From Albidovulum aestuarii (lineage in GTDB: Bacteria > Pseudomonadota > Alphaproteobacteria > Rhodobacterales > Rhodobacteraceae), in contig NZ_JASBQQ010000002.1 of NCBI RefSeq assembly GCF_029961185.1, positions 124,001 to 188,000 on the forward strand: 64,000 nucleotides of DNA, given 5' to 3'. Position 1 is the stretch's first letter; each line of letters starts with the position of its first letter. The notes under the pieces are model-generated. The model saw only the letters and a program-made list of their open reading frames with translations, had not been told where the DNA came from and did no database searches. A program made the position numbers and the translations under genes. Positions 28,757 to 38,100 of the stretch are shown piece after piece.

Positions 28757-28792
28757 GTTGCTATAGGAACGACAGGGACGGAGAAAACGGAT

Positions 28793-30547
28793 ATGTCGCG
28801 GCAGATGACCGGTGCGAAGATGGTGGTTCAGGCGCTCAAGGATCAGGGCGTCGATGTGGTCTTCGGCTATCCCGGCGGCGCGGTGCTGCCGATTTATGAC
28901 GAGATCTTTCAGCAGAACGACATCCGCCACATCCTGGTACGGCACGAACAGGGCGCGGTGCATATGGCCGAGGGCTATGCGCGCTCGACCGGCAAGCCGG
29001 GCGTCGTGCTCGTCACGTCCGGCCCCGGCGCAACGAATGCGGTTACGGGCCTGACAGACGCGCTGATGGACTCGATTCCGATCGTCTGCCTCACCGGGCA
29101 GGTGCCGACCTTCATGATCGGCACCGACGGGTTTCAGGAGGCCGATACCGTCGGCATCACCCGCCCCTGCACCAAGCATAACTGGCTGGTGAAGGATACG
29201 AGCAAGCTGGCCGATACGATCCATCAGGCCTTCCATGTCGCGACCAAGGGCCGCCCCGGTCCGGTCCTGATCGACATTCCGAAGGATGTGCAGTTCGCGA
29301 CGGGCACCTACACAGCGCCGCGCGAGGCGAAGGTCAACCATTATCAGCCGAAGGTGAAGGGCGACCTTGCCAAGATCACCGAACTGGTCGCGCTGATGGA
29401 AAAGGCCGAGCGGCCCGTCTTCTATACCGGCGGCGGCGTGATCAATTCCGGCCCCGGCGCCAGCCTGCTTTTGCGAGAACTGGCTGACGCCACAGGATTC
29501 CCGGTGACCTCGACCCTGATGGGGCTTGGCGCTTATCCGGCGTCTGGCAAGAACTGGATCGGCATGCTGGGCATGCACGGGCTTTACGAGGCCAACCTTG
29601 CCATGCATGGCTGCGACCTGATGATCAATCTCGGCGCGCGGTTCGATGACCGGATCACAGGCCGCATCCCCGATTTCAGCCCGAAATCGAAGAAGGCGCA
29701 TGTCGATATTGACCCCTCCTCGATCAACAAGGTGATCCATGTCGATATCCCGATCACCGGCGATGTCGGCCATGTGCTGGAAGACCTGATCAAGGTCTGG
29801 AAATCGCGCGGCCGCAAGGTGAACAAGGATGGGCTCGCCAAATGGTGGGGTCAGATCGAACAGTGGAAGCTGAAGCGCTGCCTTTCCTACAAAAACTCCG
29901 ACAAGATCATCAAACCGCAATACGCGTTGCAGCGGCTTGAGGAACTGACCAAGGGCCGCGACCGCTACATCACAACCGAGGTCGGTCAGCACCAGATGTG
30001 GGCCGCGCAGTTCCTTGGCTTCGACGCGCCGAACCGGTGGATGACCTCCGGCGGCCTTGGCACGATGGGCTATGGCTTCCCCGCCTCGATCGGCGTGCAG
30101 GTCGCGCATCCCGATGCGCTGGTGATCAATGTCGCCGGTGAAGCCTCATGGCTAATGAACATGCAGGAAATGGGCACCGCGACCCAGTTCCGCACGCCGG
30201 TGAAGCAGTTCATCCTGAACAACGAACGGCTCGGCATGGTGCGCCAGTGGCAGCAGTTGCTGCACGGCGAGCGCTATTCGCATTCGTGGAGCGAGAGCCT
30301 GCCCGATTTCGTCAAGCTGGCCGAGGCCTTCGGCTGGAAGGGCATTCAGTGCAAGGACCCGAAGGACCTCGACGACGCGATCATGGACATGATCGACTTC
30401 GACGGACCGGTCCTGTTCGACTGCCTTGTCGAAAAGCATGAGAACTGCTTCCCGATGATCCCGTCGGGCAAACCGCATAACGAGATGCTTCTGGGTGACG
30501 CCTCAACCGAGGGCGCGATCCAGGCGGGTGGCGCGGTGCTCGTCTGA
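28793..30547 (+). CDS. ilvB: Acetolactate synthase large (catalytic) subunit
   Basis: The 584-aa ThDP enzyme condenses two pyruvates, or pyruvate and 2-oxobutyrate, in Val/Leu/Ile synthesis. Visible are the catalytic-Glu region RHEQGAVHMAEGYARSTGKP, SGPGATNAVTG, DGFQEADTVGITRPCTKHNW and GARFDDRITG. In the ThDP/Mg motif the usual GDG reads GEA (VAGEASWLMNMQEMGTA), with the closing NN in FILNNERLGM. ATG 28793 with GGGACGGAG upstream is chosen; an upstream frame extension would cross the attenuator terminator. Regulation is probably by attenuation plus the small subunit. Confidence 0.95.
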   Translation: MSRQMTGAKMVVQALKDQGVDVVFGYPGGAVLPIYDEIFQQNDIRHILVRHEQGAVHMAEGYARSTGKPGVVLVTSGPGATNAVTGLTDALMDSIPIVCLTGQVPTFMIGTDGFQEADTVGITRPCTKHNWLVKDTSKLADTIHQAFHVATKGRPGPVLIDIPKDVQFATGTYTAPREAKVNHYQPKVKGDLAKITELVALMEKAERPVFYTGGGVINSGPGASLLLRELADATGFPVTSTLMGLGAYPASGKNWIGMLGMHGLYEANLAMHGCDLMINLGARFDDRITGRIPDFSPKSKKAHVDIDPSSINKVIHVDIPITGDVGHVLEDLIKVWKSRGRKVNKDGLAKWWGQIEQWKLKRCLSYKNSDKIIKPQYALQRLEELTKGRDRYITTEVGQHQMWAAQFLGFDAPNRWMTSGGLGTMGYGFPASIGVQVAHPDALVINVAGEASWLMNMQEMGTATQFRTPVKQFILNNERLGMVRQWQQLLHGERYSHSWSESLPDFVKLAEAFGWKGIQCKDPKDLDDAIMDMIDFDGPVLFDCLVEKHENCFPMIPSGKPHNEMLLGDASTEGAIQAGGAVLV

Positions 30548-30575
30548 GCCCCCGGGGGCCCTGCCCCGGACCCCC

Positions 30576-30600
30576 GGAGTATTTTCAGACAGAAAGTGAA
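30576..30600 (+). repeat. Single copy of the GAGTATTTT...ACAGAAAGTG element
   Basis: GGAGTATTTTCAGACAGAAAGTGAA lies in the ilvB-ilvN gap. Apart from two to three bases it is the same as the left arm of the inverted pair at 25162-25213. It ends 13 bases before ilvN. Confidence 0.7.
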
Positions 30601-30613
30601 AGCAGGAACTGAG

Positions 30614-31174
30614 ATGTCCGCACTGAAGATCAAGAAAGGCGCTTCCAGCCATTCCGCCTATGACCTGCGCGACCCGAATGCCGAGGTGATCGGCTCGCAT
30701 ACGCTGGCTGTCATGGTTGACAACGAGGCGGGCGTGCTTGCGCGCGTCATCGGGCTTTTCTCGGGGCGCGGTTACAATATCGAGAGCCTGACCGTGGCCG
30801 AGGTGGATCATGAAGGTCACCGGAGCCGTATCACGGTCGTCACCACCGGCACGGCGGCTGTGATTGAGCAGATCAAGGCGCAGCTTGGCCGTCTGGTGCC
30901 GGTCCATGAGGTTCATGACCTGACGGTCGAAGGCCCGTCAGTGGAACGCGAACTCGCGCTTTTCAAGGTGGCGGGATCGGGCGAGAAGCGGGTTGAGGCG
31001 TTACGGCTGGCCGACATCTTCCGCGCCAATGTGGTCGACTCGACGCTCGAAAGCTTTGTCTTCGAAATCACCGGCACACCGGAAAAGATCGACGCTTTCG
31101 CCGAACTGATGCGTCCGCTCGGTCTGGTCGACGTGGCCCGCACCGGGGTCGCCGCACTGGCGCGCGGCGCCTGA
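30614..31174 (+). CDS. ilvN: Acetolactate synthase small (regulatory) subunit
   Basis: The 186-aa protein has the N-terminal ACT domain SHTLAVMVDNEAGVLARVIG with LFSGRGYNIESLTVAEVDHE, then the C-terminal domain found in IlvH/IlvN (VERELALFKVAGSGEKRVEA, FVFEITGTPEKIDAFAELM). It binds valine for feedback inhibition and activates the large subunit. ATG 30614 with AGGAACTGAG is used rather than the in-frame start at 30596. Confidence 0.95.
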   Translation: MSALKIKKGASSHSAYDLRDPNAEVIGSHTLAVMVDNEAGVLARVIGLFSGRGYNIESLTVAEVDHEGHRSRITVVTTGTAAVIEQIKAQLGRLVPVHEVHDLTVEGPSVERELALFKVAGSGEKRVEALRLADIFRANVVDSTLESFVFEITGTPEKIDAFAELMRPLGLVDVARTGVAALARGA

Positions 31175-31178
31175 GAAA

Positions 31179-31229
31179 CGCGGGGCCCCTCCAATCGGCT
31201 GGGGAAGGGAAGAGTGGCAGGGCCCCGCG
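31179..31229. terminator. Long-loop hairpin between ilvN and EF-hand gene
   Basis: CGCGGGGCCC (31179-31188) is perfectly complementary to GGGCCCCGCG (31220-31229), with a 31-base purine-rich loop. It lies between convergent genes and could end transcription from both sides. Confidence 0.5.
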
Positions 31230-31237
31230 CCCGGGCC

Positions 31238-31480
31238 TTAGCTGTCCGTGGTCAGCGTGCCCGCCTCGACCGCGGCGGTCAGCTCGGCCTCATCCACCGC
31301 GCCGTCGGCATTGGCATCGATTGTGACGAACGTATCCTCGGTCGCACTCGGATAGATCACCTGAAGCTCTTCGAGGGAAAGCGCTCCGCTGCCGTCGGCA
31401 TCGAGCTCGGTCATGCTCTGGGCAAAAACCATTCCGGTCGTGGCAAGCCCGAAGGCGAGGGTGAAGGCGAGTTTTTTCAT
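31238..31480 (-). CDS. Secreted EF-hand protein (copy 1)
   Basis: The 80-aa product starts MKKLAFTLAFGLATTGMVFA, a Sec signal peptide cleaved near AQS. The mature part has two EF-hand loops, DADGSGALSLEE and DANADGAVDEAE, each with acidic residues at positions 1, 3, 5 and 12. It should bind Ca2+ in the periplasm or outside the cell. It is a paralogue of the gene at 34560. The start is the Met of MKKLAF, not the in-frame Met seven codons earlier. Confidence 0.85.
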   Translation of the reverse strand: MKKLAFTLAFGLATTGMVFAQSMTELDADGSGALSLEELQVIYPSATEDTFVTIDANADGAVDEAELTAAVEAGTLTTDS

Positions 31481-31743
31481 CGGATAGTCTCCTTGGTTCA
31501 TCCGTGATCAGGAAGGCCGCCTGTCGCGGCCCTCACATGTCAGGACGCCGGCGGACGGGGTTTATTCCCGCGGCTCTGATTTCCCCGGCCGTCCCGGCGG
31601 CGGACTGCGCATGCCGCCCGCCGGCACACGCGGGTTGACGCCCAAAAAGCCCGCAACCATGCAGCGAAGGGTGGCTCGGCGGGAATCCCCGGGCTTGTCC
31701 GGCGTGAGGACCCGTTCAATGTCCTGCCGGAAAGGAGATCGTC

Positions 31744-32265
31744 ATGACACCCCCTTCCCTTCCCTGCACCACGCCCGAACTCATAGCCCTCATTCCCGCT
31801 TTGCGCCGCCTTGCGCGCCGTCTGACCCGCGACCCCGCTGCAGCAGAGGATCTGGCGCAGGAGGCCTTGCTGCGCGTCTGGACGCAGATGGGACGCGAGG
31901 CCGGGATAGAAGACCTGAAGCCCTATCTGATGACGGCCGCGCGCAATCTTGCCCGCCGTCCTCGCCCGGCGACCCTGGCCCTTTCAGAGGCTCCGGAACC
32001 CTCCACCCCGTCCGACGCTCCCGGCAGGCTTGCCCTGCGCGACGTGGCGGGCGCGATGGCGCGGCTGCCGGCGGCCGAGGCGCGGCTGATCCTGCGTCAG
32101 GTCACGGGTGGCGAAAGCTATGCCGAGATCGCAGCGGCCGAAGGCCTGCCCATAGGTACCGTCATGTCCCGCCTCGCCCGTGGCCGCGCACGTCTGCGGC
32201 TGGATTGCGGACTGCCCGAAAGCGGCCCGGTGACCGAATACCTCACCGGAGATGGTGCTGCCTGA
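31744..32265 (+). CDS. ECF-type RNA polymerase sigma factor
   Basis: The 173-aa protein shows sigma region 2 (RLARRLTRDPAAAEDLAQEA with LLRVWTQMGRE) and region 4 (MARLPAAEARLILRQVTGGE, SYAEIAAAEGLPIGTVMSRL). AAAGGAG precedes the ATG. No anti-sigma gene is adjacent. It lies between the divergent EF-hand gene and a GAF-LuxR regulator. Its control is unknown. Confidence 0.88.
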   Translation: MTPPSLPCTTPELIALIPALRRLARRLTRDPAAAEDLAQEALLRVWTQMGREAGIEDLKPYLMTAARNLARRPRPATLALSEAPEPSTPSDAPGRLALRDVAGAMARLPAAEARLILRQVTGGESYAEIAAAEGLPIGTVMSRLARGRARLRLDCGLPESGPVTEYLTGDGAA

Positions 32266-32365
32266 ACGAGTCGGATGGTTCCCTTGGCCTTCCAACCGGC
32301 GTCTTGCCCGAAAACGGTTCTCCCCCCTAGACTGGTATCCGACCTTAACGTAGGCGCCAGAGGGC

Positions 32366-33328
32366 ATGTTCCAATCTAAGCCACGTATTCCGAATGAGAC
32401 TCTGGCGAACTGGCAGCGCATCGTTGACCTGATCTCGCGGCTCACCGACGTGCCCGCAAGTCTCGTCATGCAGACGGATGCGCCGGATCACTCGGTCTTC
32501 GTCACCAGCCGTGGCCCCGAAAACCCCTATGAGGTCGGCCGAAAATTTACACTCAATGAACGGCTCTATTGCTACGGTGTCCTGAAGAACGATGGCGAAC
32601 TCGTGGTTGAGGACGCCACATGCGACCCCGTCTGGGCCGACAATGACGACATGGAGCACGGAATGCGCTTTTATGTCGGATATCCCCTGAAATGGCCCGA
32701 TGGCGACGTTTTCGGCACAATCTGCGTTCTCGATCGCAGGCGAAATCGGAAGGCTCTGATGTTCCGCGACGGGCTCATGGAATTCGCACGGGTGATCGAA
32801 GCAGATCTGCAACTCCTGTCCGAAATCGAAGAGCGCAAGCGCCTTGAGGCGGCGTTGCAGACCGCGCTCGACCAGATGGAACAGCGGGTTGAGGAACGCA
32901 CCGCCGATCTGGAGGAAGCCAATACCGCGCTTAGGGTCCTGCTGAGCAATGTCGAGATGTCGCGGGATGAGTATGACGAAAAGGTACTGGGTCAGATCAA
33001 GGGTTTGGTATTGCCGCATCTGGGAAAGCTGCGCAGCCGCCTGAAAGCAGACGCCGCGGCAAGCGCGTATCTGGAAATCATCGACGAAAACCTGCGCGCC
33101 ATCTCGGCCTCGATGTCGAACCGGCTGACCATAGCGTTTGACACGCTGACACCGTCAGAGCAGGAGGTCGCACAACTGATCATGCACGGGCAGACCACCA
33201 AGGACATCGCGCGCACCCTGTCACGCGAACCCAGCACCGTGGAATTTCATCGCAACAACATACGCAAGAAACTCGGTTTACAGCGCAGCGGTCAGAACCT
33301 GCGCAGCATGTTGCGGTCAATGCAATAA
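32366..33328 (+). CDS. GAF-coiled coil-LuxR transcriptional regulator
   Basis: The 320-aa protein has an N-terminal GAF-like domain (~10-150; RIVDLISRLTDVPASLVMQT, FYVGYPLKWPDGDVFGTICV), a long coiled coil (~150-200; LDQMEQRVEERTADLEEANT), and a LuxR DNA-binding domain at the end (LTPSEQEVAQLIMHGQTTKD, STVEFHRNNIRKKLGL). It lacks a receiver or kinase domain, so it probably senses a small molecule or partner protein directly. AGAGGG precedes the start. The exported hydrolase gene follows, 118 bases downstream. Confidence 0.85.
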   Translation: MFQSKPRIPNETLANWQRIVDLISRLTDVPASLVMQTDAPDHSVFVTSRGPENPYEVGRKFTLNERLYCYGVLKNDGELVVEDATCDPVWADNDDMEHGMRFYVGYPLKWPDGDVFGTICVLDRRRNRKALMFRDGLMEFARVIEADLQLLSEIEERKRLEAALQTALDQMEQRVEERTADLEEANTALRVLLSNVEMSRDEYDEKVLGQIKGLVLPHLGKLRSRLKADAAASAYLEIIDENLRAISASMSNRLTIAFDTLTPSEQEVAQLIMHGQTTKDIARTLSREPSTVEFHRNNIRKKLGLQRSGQNLRSMLRSMQ

Positions 33329-33446
33329 ACCATGGGGATTTCCCCCATGTTTCCCCATTGTTTTTCCCGCATTAGTGACATCGGTTCGCTTTGCTACCCT
33401 TCCGCCACCGGGACAGCCCGGAGCCACACCAAGAGGGAGAGAGCGA

Positions 33447-34439
33447 ATGGAACGAAAAGATCTGGATCTGAAGCCGACACTTCTGAACGGGCAAAAGGAT
33501 ACATTGTCGCCGGGCCTGTCCCGCAGGTCATTTTTCATGGCGGCAGGCGCGGCTGGGGTTGGCGGGACGGCAAGTATGTTGAGCAGCACGGCCGCAAAGG
33601 CCCAATCGACGGACTGGACGCAGCCCGGCAACAACAACGGGGTGATCGAGCTGCAAAAAACCACCGGCACCCATGTCGCCGGTGATGTCGGGATCGACTT
33701 TTACGGCCACTGCGCACTCAAGATCACGTCACCGGGCGGCGCGACGCTGTTGTTCGACCCCTGGCGCGACGATCCGTCGGGCGCGTGGGGGCTGTGGTTC
33801 AAGAATGAGTTCCCGGAAGTGCCGGTCGACATCTGCATGTCCACTCACACCCATTTCGACCATGATGCCATCCACCGCCCGGTTTCTACGATGGTTCTGG
33901 ACCGGATGGTCGGCAATTTCGAATTTGCCGATATCAAGATCACCGGATTTGCCGACAAACATGCCTGTGTCGCCCCCGGCTGGTACAGCTGGACCGACGC
34001 TTTGGCGGAATTCGGGCTGGATGCCTGCCCGCCCAACAATCCCAACCATATGGATATGGTGGTCTATCTGGTGGAAACCGGTGGTATCCGGACCCTGATC
34101 TGGGGCGACAATCGCCACAATCCTGCTGACGAATTCTGGGATGCGATCGGTCAGGTCGACGTGCTGACATTGCCGGTCGATGGCTCGATGCACATTCTGA
34201 GTTATGAGATGGGCAATGCCATTGTCGAACGCCTGAAACCCAAGGTCGTCATTCCGACGCACTACCTCAATGAAACCACCAGCTACACGCTGACCACATT
34301 GCAAAGCGCTGATGAATGGGTGAAGGCGCAGGCGAGCTACAAGATGCTCGACAGCGCGAGCCTGTCACTCAATGCCGGTGACGTGTCGGGGATGGACCGC
34401 GAGTTCCTGTATTTCGGCAATAATGCGATGACGGCCTGA
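33447..34439 (+). CDS. Tat-exported MBL-fold metallo-hydrolase (UlaG-like)
   Basis: The 330-aa protein has a long N-terminal region with a twin-arginine signal (LSRRSFFMAAGAAGVGG, ~25-41) cleaved near AKAQS. The mature part is a metallo-beta-lactamase fold with STHTHFDHDAIH, LIWGDNRHNPADEFWDAIGQ and the late VIPTHYLNE metal histidine. UlaG-type MBL proteins hydrolyse lactones or phosphodiesters; the substrate here is unknown. AGAGGGAGAG precedes the ATG. It is convergent with an EF-hand gene. Confidence 0.88.
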   Translation: MERKDLDLKPTLLNGQKDTLSPGLSRRSFFMAAGAAGVGGTASMLSSTAAKAQSTDWTQPGNNNGVIELQKTTGTHVAGDVGIDFYGHCALKITSPGGATLLFDPWRDDPSGAWGLWFKNEFPEVPVDICMSTHTHFDHDAIHRPVSTMVLDRMVGNFEFADIKITGFADKHACVAPGWYSWTDALAEFGLDACPPNNPNHMDMVVYLVETGGIRTLIWGDNRHNPADEFWDAIGQVDVLTLPVDGSMHILSYEMGNAIVERLKPKVVIPTHYLNETTSYTLTTLQSADEWVKAQASYKMLDSASLSLNAGDVSGMDREFLYFGNNAMTA

Positions 34440-34507
34440 GTGTATTCGCATTGACCGGTCTGAACCCACATCGGCAGACCGGATCGACAGACACCCTAAA
34501 ACACAAA

Positions 34508-34533
34508 GGCCCCGGGGCGCGAACCCCGGGGCC
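34508..34533 (-). terminator. Terminator for EF-hand gene (copy 2)
   Basis: GGCCCCGGGG (34508-34517) pairs with CCCCGGGGCC (34524-34533). On the minus strand the stem is followed by TTTGTGTTTT, making an intrinsic terminator for the gene at 34560-34793. Confidence 0.8.
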
Positions 34534-34559
34534 TGTCCCTGACGGGAGCTGATCGCGAC

Positions 34560-34793
34560 TTACTGAGCGATCGTGCCGGCTTCCTGAGCGGCAGCCAGTT
34601 CGTCGGCGTCAACAGCACCGTCGGCGTTCGCGTCGATGGCCGCGAAGGTTTCCGCGGTCATGTCCGGGTACGCAGCGGTCATCTCTTCGATCGAGAAGGT
34701 GCCGTTGCCGTCGGTGTCGGTGACGACGGTCTGGGCATTGGCAGCGGCGGCGAAAGCGGCAACGGCGCCGAGGGCCAGAACGAACTTTTTCAT
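34560..34793 (-). CDS. Secreted EF-hand protein (copy 2)
   Basis: The 77-aa product has a signal peptide (MKKFVLALGAVAAFAAAANA, cleaved before QTVV) and two EF-hand loops, DTDGNGTFSIEE and DANADGAVDADE. The second is nearly the same as that of the paralogue at 31238, and both end in AGT-containing tails. GGAG lies upstream of the MKKF start; the in-frame TTG five codons earlier contains that ribosome site, so it is not used. Confidence 0.85.
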   Translation of the reverse strand: MKKFVLALGAVAAFAAAANAQTVVTDTDGNGTFSIEEMTAAYPDMTAETFAAIDANADGAVDADELAAAQEAGTIAQ

Positions 34794-35182
34794 CTTGTTG
34801 TACTCCAAAAGGGCAACGCCCTAGAATCAGTGGCTTAGGCACCACCGGGCGCTATGTGGCGTGCCGCGATGCGCCCCGCAAGAGGGGTGAAACAGCCGAT
34901 CACGTCGGCGTGATCATACAAGCATAAAGACGCCGATGGATATATGCCCATAACGCATTCATCCGCCGAACTGACTTGGGAACCGCTATTTCCTTGCGCT
35001 CTTCAGGCGGTTAGAACCGGCGCAAAAGAAAATCGGGGGGCCAGGGCCCCCCGTTTGAGTTTCGCCGTCCAGGCTCATCCTTGATACCGCTCGGTTTTCT
35101 GCCTGCGGCCTGAACGTCGTCGGGGGCGAGCGCACCCGCCCCGGAACTGGTCACCGGAGTGACCGGTATTCGCTGTCCCTCG
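34794..35182. other. Intergenic region between EF-hand gene and nrdJ
   Basis: These 389 bases hold the promoter side of the EF-hand gene (AT-rich stretch near 34915-34960) and the nrdJ terminator at 35034-35053. I see no convincing coding frame: in-frame stretches on the plus strand from 35159 are shadows of nrdJ. Confidence 0.5.
35034..35053 (-). terminator. Terminator after nrdJ
   Basis: CGGGGGGC (35034-35041) pairs with GCCCCCCG (35046-35053) over a four-base loop. On the minus strand it is followed by ATTTTCTTTT. It lies 130 bases past the nrdJ stop. Confidence 0.75.
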
Positions 35183-38100
35183 TCAGCTGCACCCCGAGGT
35201 TCCGCCGCAGGTGTTGCATTTCATGCAGGTGCCATTGCGCACCAGCGTGTAGTTGCCGCATTCGCCGCAGGGGTCGCCCTCATAACCCTGCATCTTGGCC
35301 TTGGTGCGGGCATCCATGGTTACGGTACCCGACGCGATGGCCGTTGTTGCCGTAGCCGCGATCGCCTGCCCCGTCACCGGCACCAGCGTGTTCAGCGCCG
35401 CGACCGGGTCGCCAGACAGCGCCATGGCACCCACGCCGCCCTGCAGCACGATCAGTTCCTGCGGCAGGCGTTTGCGCATATAGCCGGTCGAGGCGACCTG
35501 CTTCAGCACTTCCAGCGACTTCGACGCCGCGCTTTCGCTCATCTCGGAGACGTTGGACTTGCCTTCATCTGCCCCGCCGCCGAGATCGTCGAAGGCCGCG
35601 CCTTCGGGCTTCACATGGGCAAGGTCCGTGCGGTCGAGATACGAAATCGCCAATTCGCGGAAGATGTAGTCGAGGATCGACGTCGCCTGCTTGATCGAGT
35701 CGTTGCCCTGAACCATCCCGGCCGGTTCGAACTTGGTGAAGGTGAAGGCGTCGACGAACTCCTCCAGCGGCACGCCGTATTGCAGGCCGACCGACACCGC
35801 GATGGCGAAGTTGTTCATCATCGCGCGGAAGCCCGCCCCTTCCTTGTGCATGTCGATGAAGATCTCACCCAGCGCACCGTCCTTGTATTCGCCGGTGCGC
35901 AGATAGACCTTGTGACCTCCGACAATGGCCTTCTGGGTATAGCCCTTGCGGCGTTCGGGCAGCTTTTCGCGGTGCGATTTCACCACTTCCTTGACGATGA
36001 TCTTTTCGACGATCTTCTCGGCCAGAACTGCGGCCTTTTCCTGTGCCGAGCCGGTGGCGAGGATTTCCTCGGCCTCTTCGTCGTCTTCGACCAGCGAAGC
36101 GGCCAGCGGCTGGCTGAGCTTCGATCCGTCGCGATAAAGCGCATTGGCCTTGATGCCCAGCGACCAAGACAGTTCATAGGCCGCCAGCGTGTCCTCGATG
36201 GTCGCGTTGTTCGGCATGTTGATGGTCTTGGAGATCGCGCCCGAGATGAAGCTTTGCGCCGCTGCCATCATGTGGATATGGCTGTCGACACCAAGGAAGC
36301 GTTTGCCCTTCTTGCCGCAGGGATTGGCGCAGTCGAAGACCGAGTAATGCTTCGGATCCAGATGCGGCGCGCCTTCCAGCGTCATCGTGCCGCAAACATG
36401 ATCGTTCGCCTCTTCGACCTGACGGCGGGTGAAGCCGAGGTGACGCAGCAGATCGAAGGTCGGATCGTTCAGCTTTTCGGCAGGGATACCAAGGGTTTCC
36501 GTGCAGAACTTCTCACCGAGCGTCCACTGGTTGAAGACAAAGCGGATGTCGAAGGCCGAGGGCAGAGCCGCCTCGATCTTGTCCAGTTCCGCCTGGCCGA
36601 AGCCGTGGCCGATCAGCGACGTGTGGTTGATGCCCGGGCAGTTGCCAAGCGAGGCATGGCCGACGGCATAGGCGATGATCTCTTCGATCTCGGCGCTGCC
36701 ATAGCCCAGCGTTTCCAGCGCCGCCGGAACCGAGCGGTTGATGATCTTGAAGTAGCCGCCCCCTGCCAGCTTCTTGAATTTCACCAGCGCGAAGTCGGGT
36801 TCAATCCCGGTCGTGTCGCAGTCCATGACCAGACCGATCGTGCCGGTGGGCGCGATAACGGTCGACTGGGCGTTGCGGTAGCCGTGCTTCTGGCCCAGCT
36901 CCAGCGCCTCATCCCATGCGGTTTTTGCAAGGGAAACAAGGCTTTGATCGGGGCAGTTCGCGTGATCGAGTGCCACCGGCTTAACGGCGAGGTCTTCGTA
37001 GCCATCGGTCTTGCCATAGGCCGCGTTGCGGTGGTTGCGGATGACACGGAGCATGTGGTCGGCATTGCGGGCATAACCCGGGAAGGCGCCGAGTTCACCG
37101 GCCATTTCGGCCGAGGTCGCATAGGCGATGCCGGTCATCACGGCGGTCAGCGCGCCGCAGAGCGCCCGGCCCTCATCCGAGTCGTAACCGTAGCCCATGT
37201 TCATCAGAAGGCCGCCGATATTGGCATATCCGAGGCCGAGCGTGCGGTAGTCATAGGACCGCTGCGCGATTTCCTTCGACGGGAACTGCGCCATGAGGAC
37301 GGAGATTTCCAGCGTCACGGTCCAGAGCCGCGTGGCATGGACATAGGCCTCGGCGTCGAACTTGGCGTCCTTGTAGAAGGTCAGCAGGTTCATCGAGGCG
37401 AGGTTGCAGGCCGTGTCGTCAAGGAACATGTATTCCGAACACGGGTTCGACCCACGGATCGCGCCATCTTCCGGGCAGGTATGCCAGGAATTGACCGTGT
37501 CGTGGAACTGGATGCCGGGATCGGCGCAGGCCCAGGCGGCGTGGCCGACCTGTTCCCACAGTTCCCGCGCCTTCACGGTCTTGGCGACCTTGCCGTCGGT
37601 GCGGCGGATCAATTCCCAGTCGGCATCGTCCTTGACGGCCTTCAGGAAGGCGTCGGTGACGCGGACGGAGTTGTTGGAGTTCTGGCCGGAAACGGTGGCA
37701 TAGGCCTCCGAGTCCCAATCCGTGTCATAGGTCGGGAATTCGATGCTGCCATAACCCTGCTTGGCGTAGTCAAGCACGCGCTTGACGTAAGTCTCGGGGA
37801 TCGCAAGTTTTTTCGTGGCCTTGATGGCAGCCTTCAGCGCCTCGTTCTTGGCCGGATCGACAGCATCCTCACTGGAGCCGTCCCATTGACGGATCGCCGC
37901 GAAGATCTCATTCAACTGGCGTTCGTGCATCTTGGACCCGGCGACCAGAGCGGCCACCTTCTGTTCCTCGATGACCTTCCAGTTGATGAAATCCTCGATA
38001 TCCGGGTGATCCATGTCGCAGATCACCATCTTGGCCGCGCGGCGCGTGGTACCGCCCGACTTGATCGCGCCCGCGGCGCGGTCGCCGATCTTCAGGAAGC

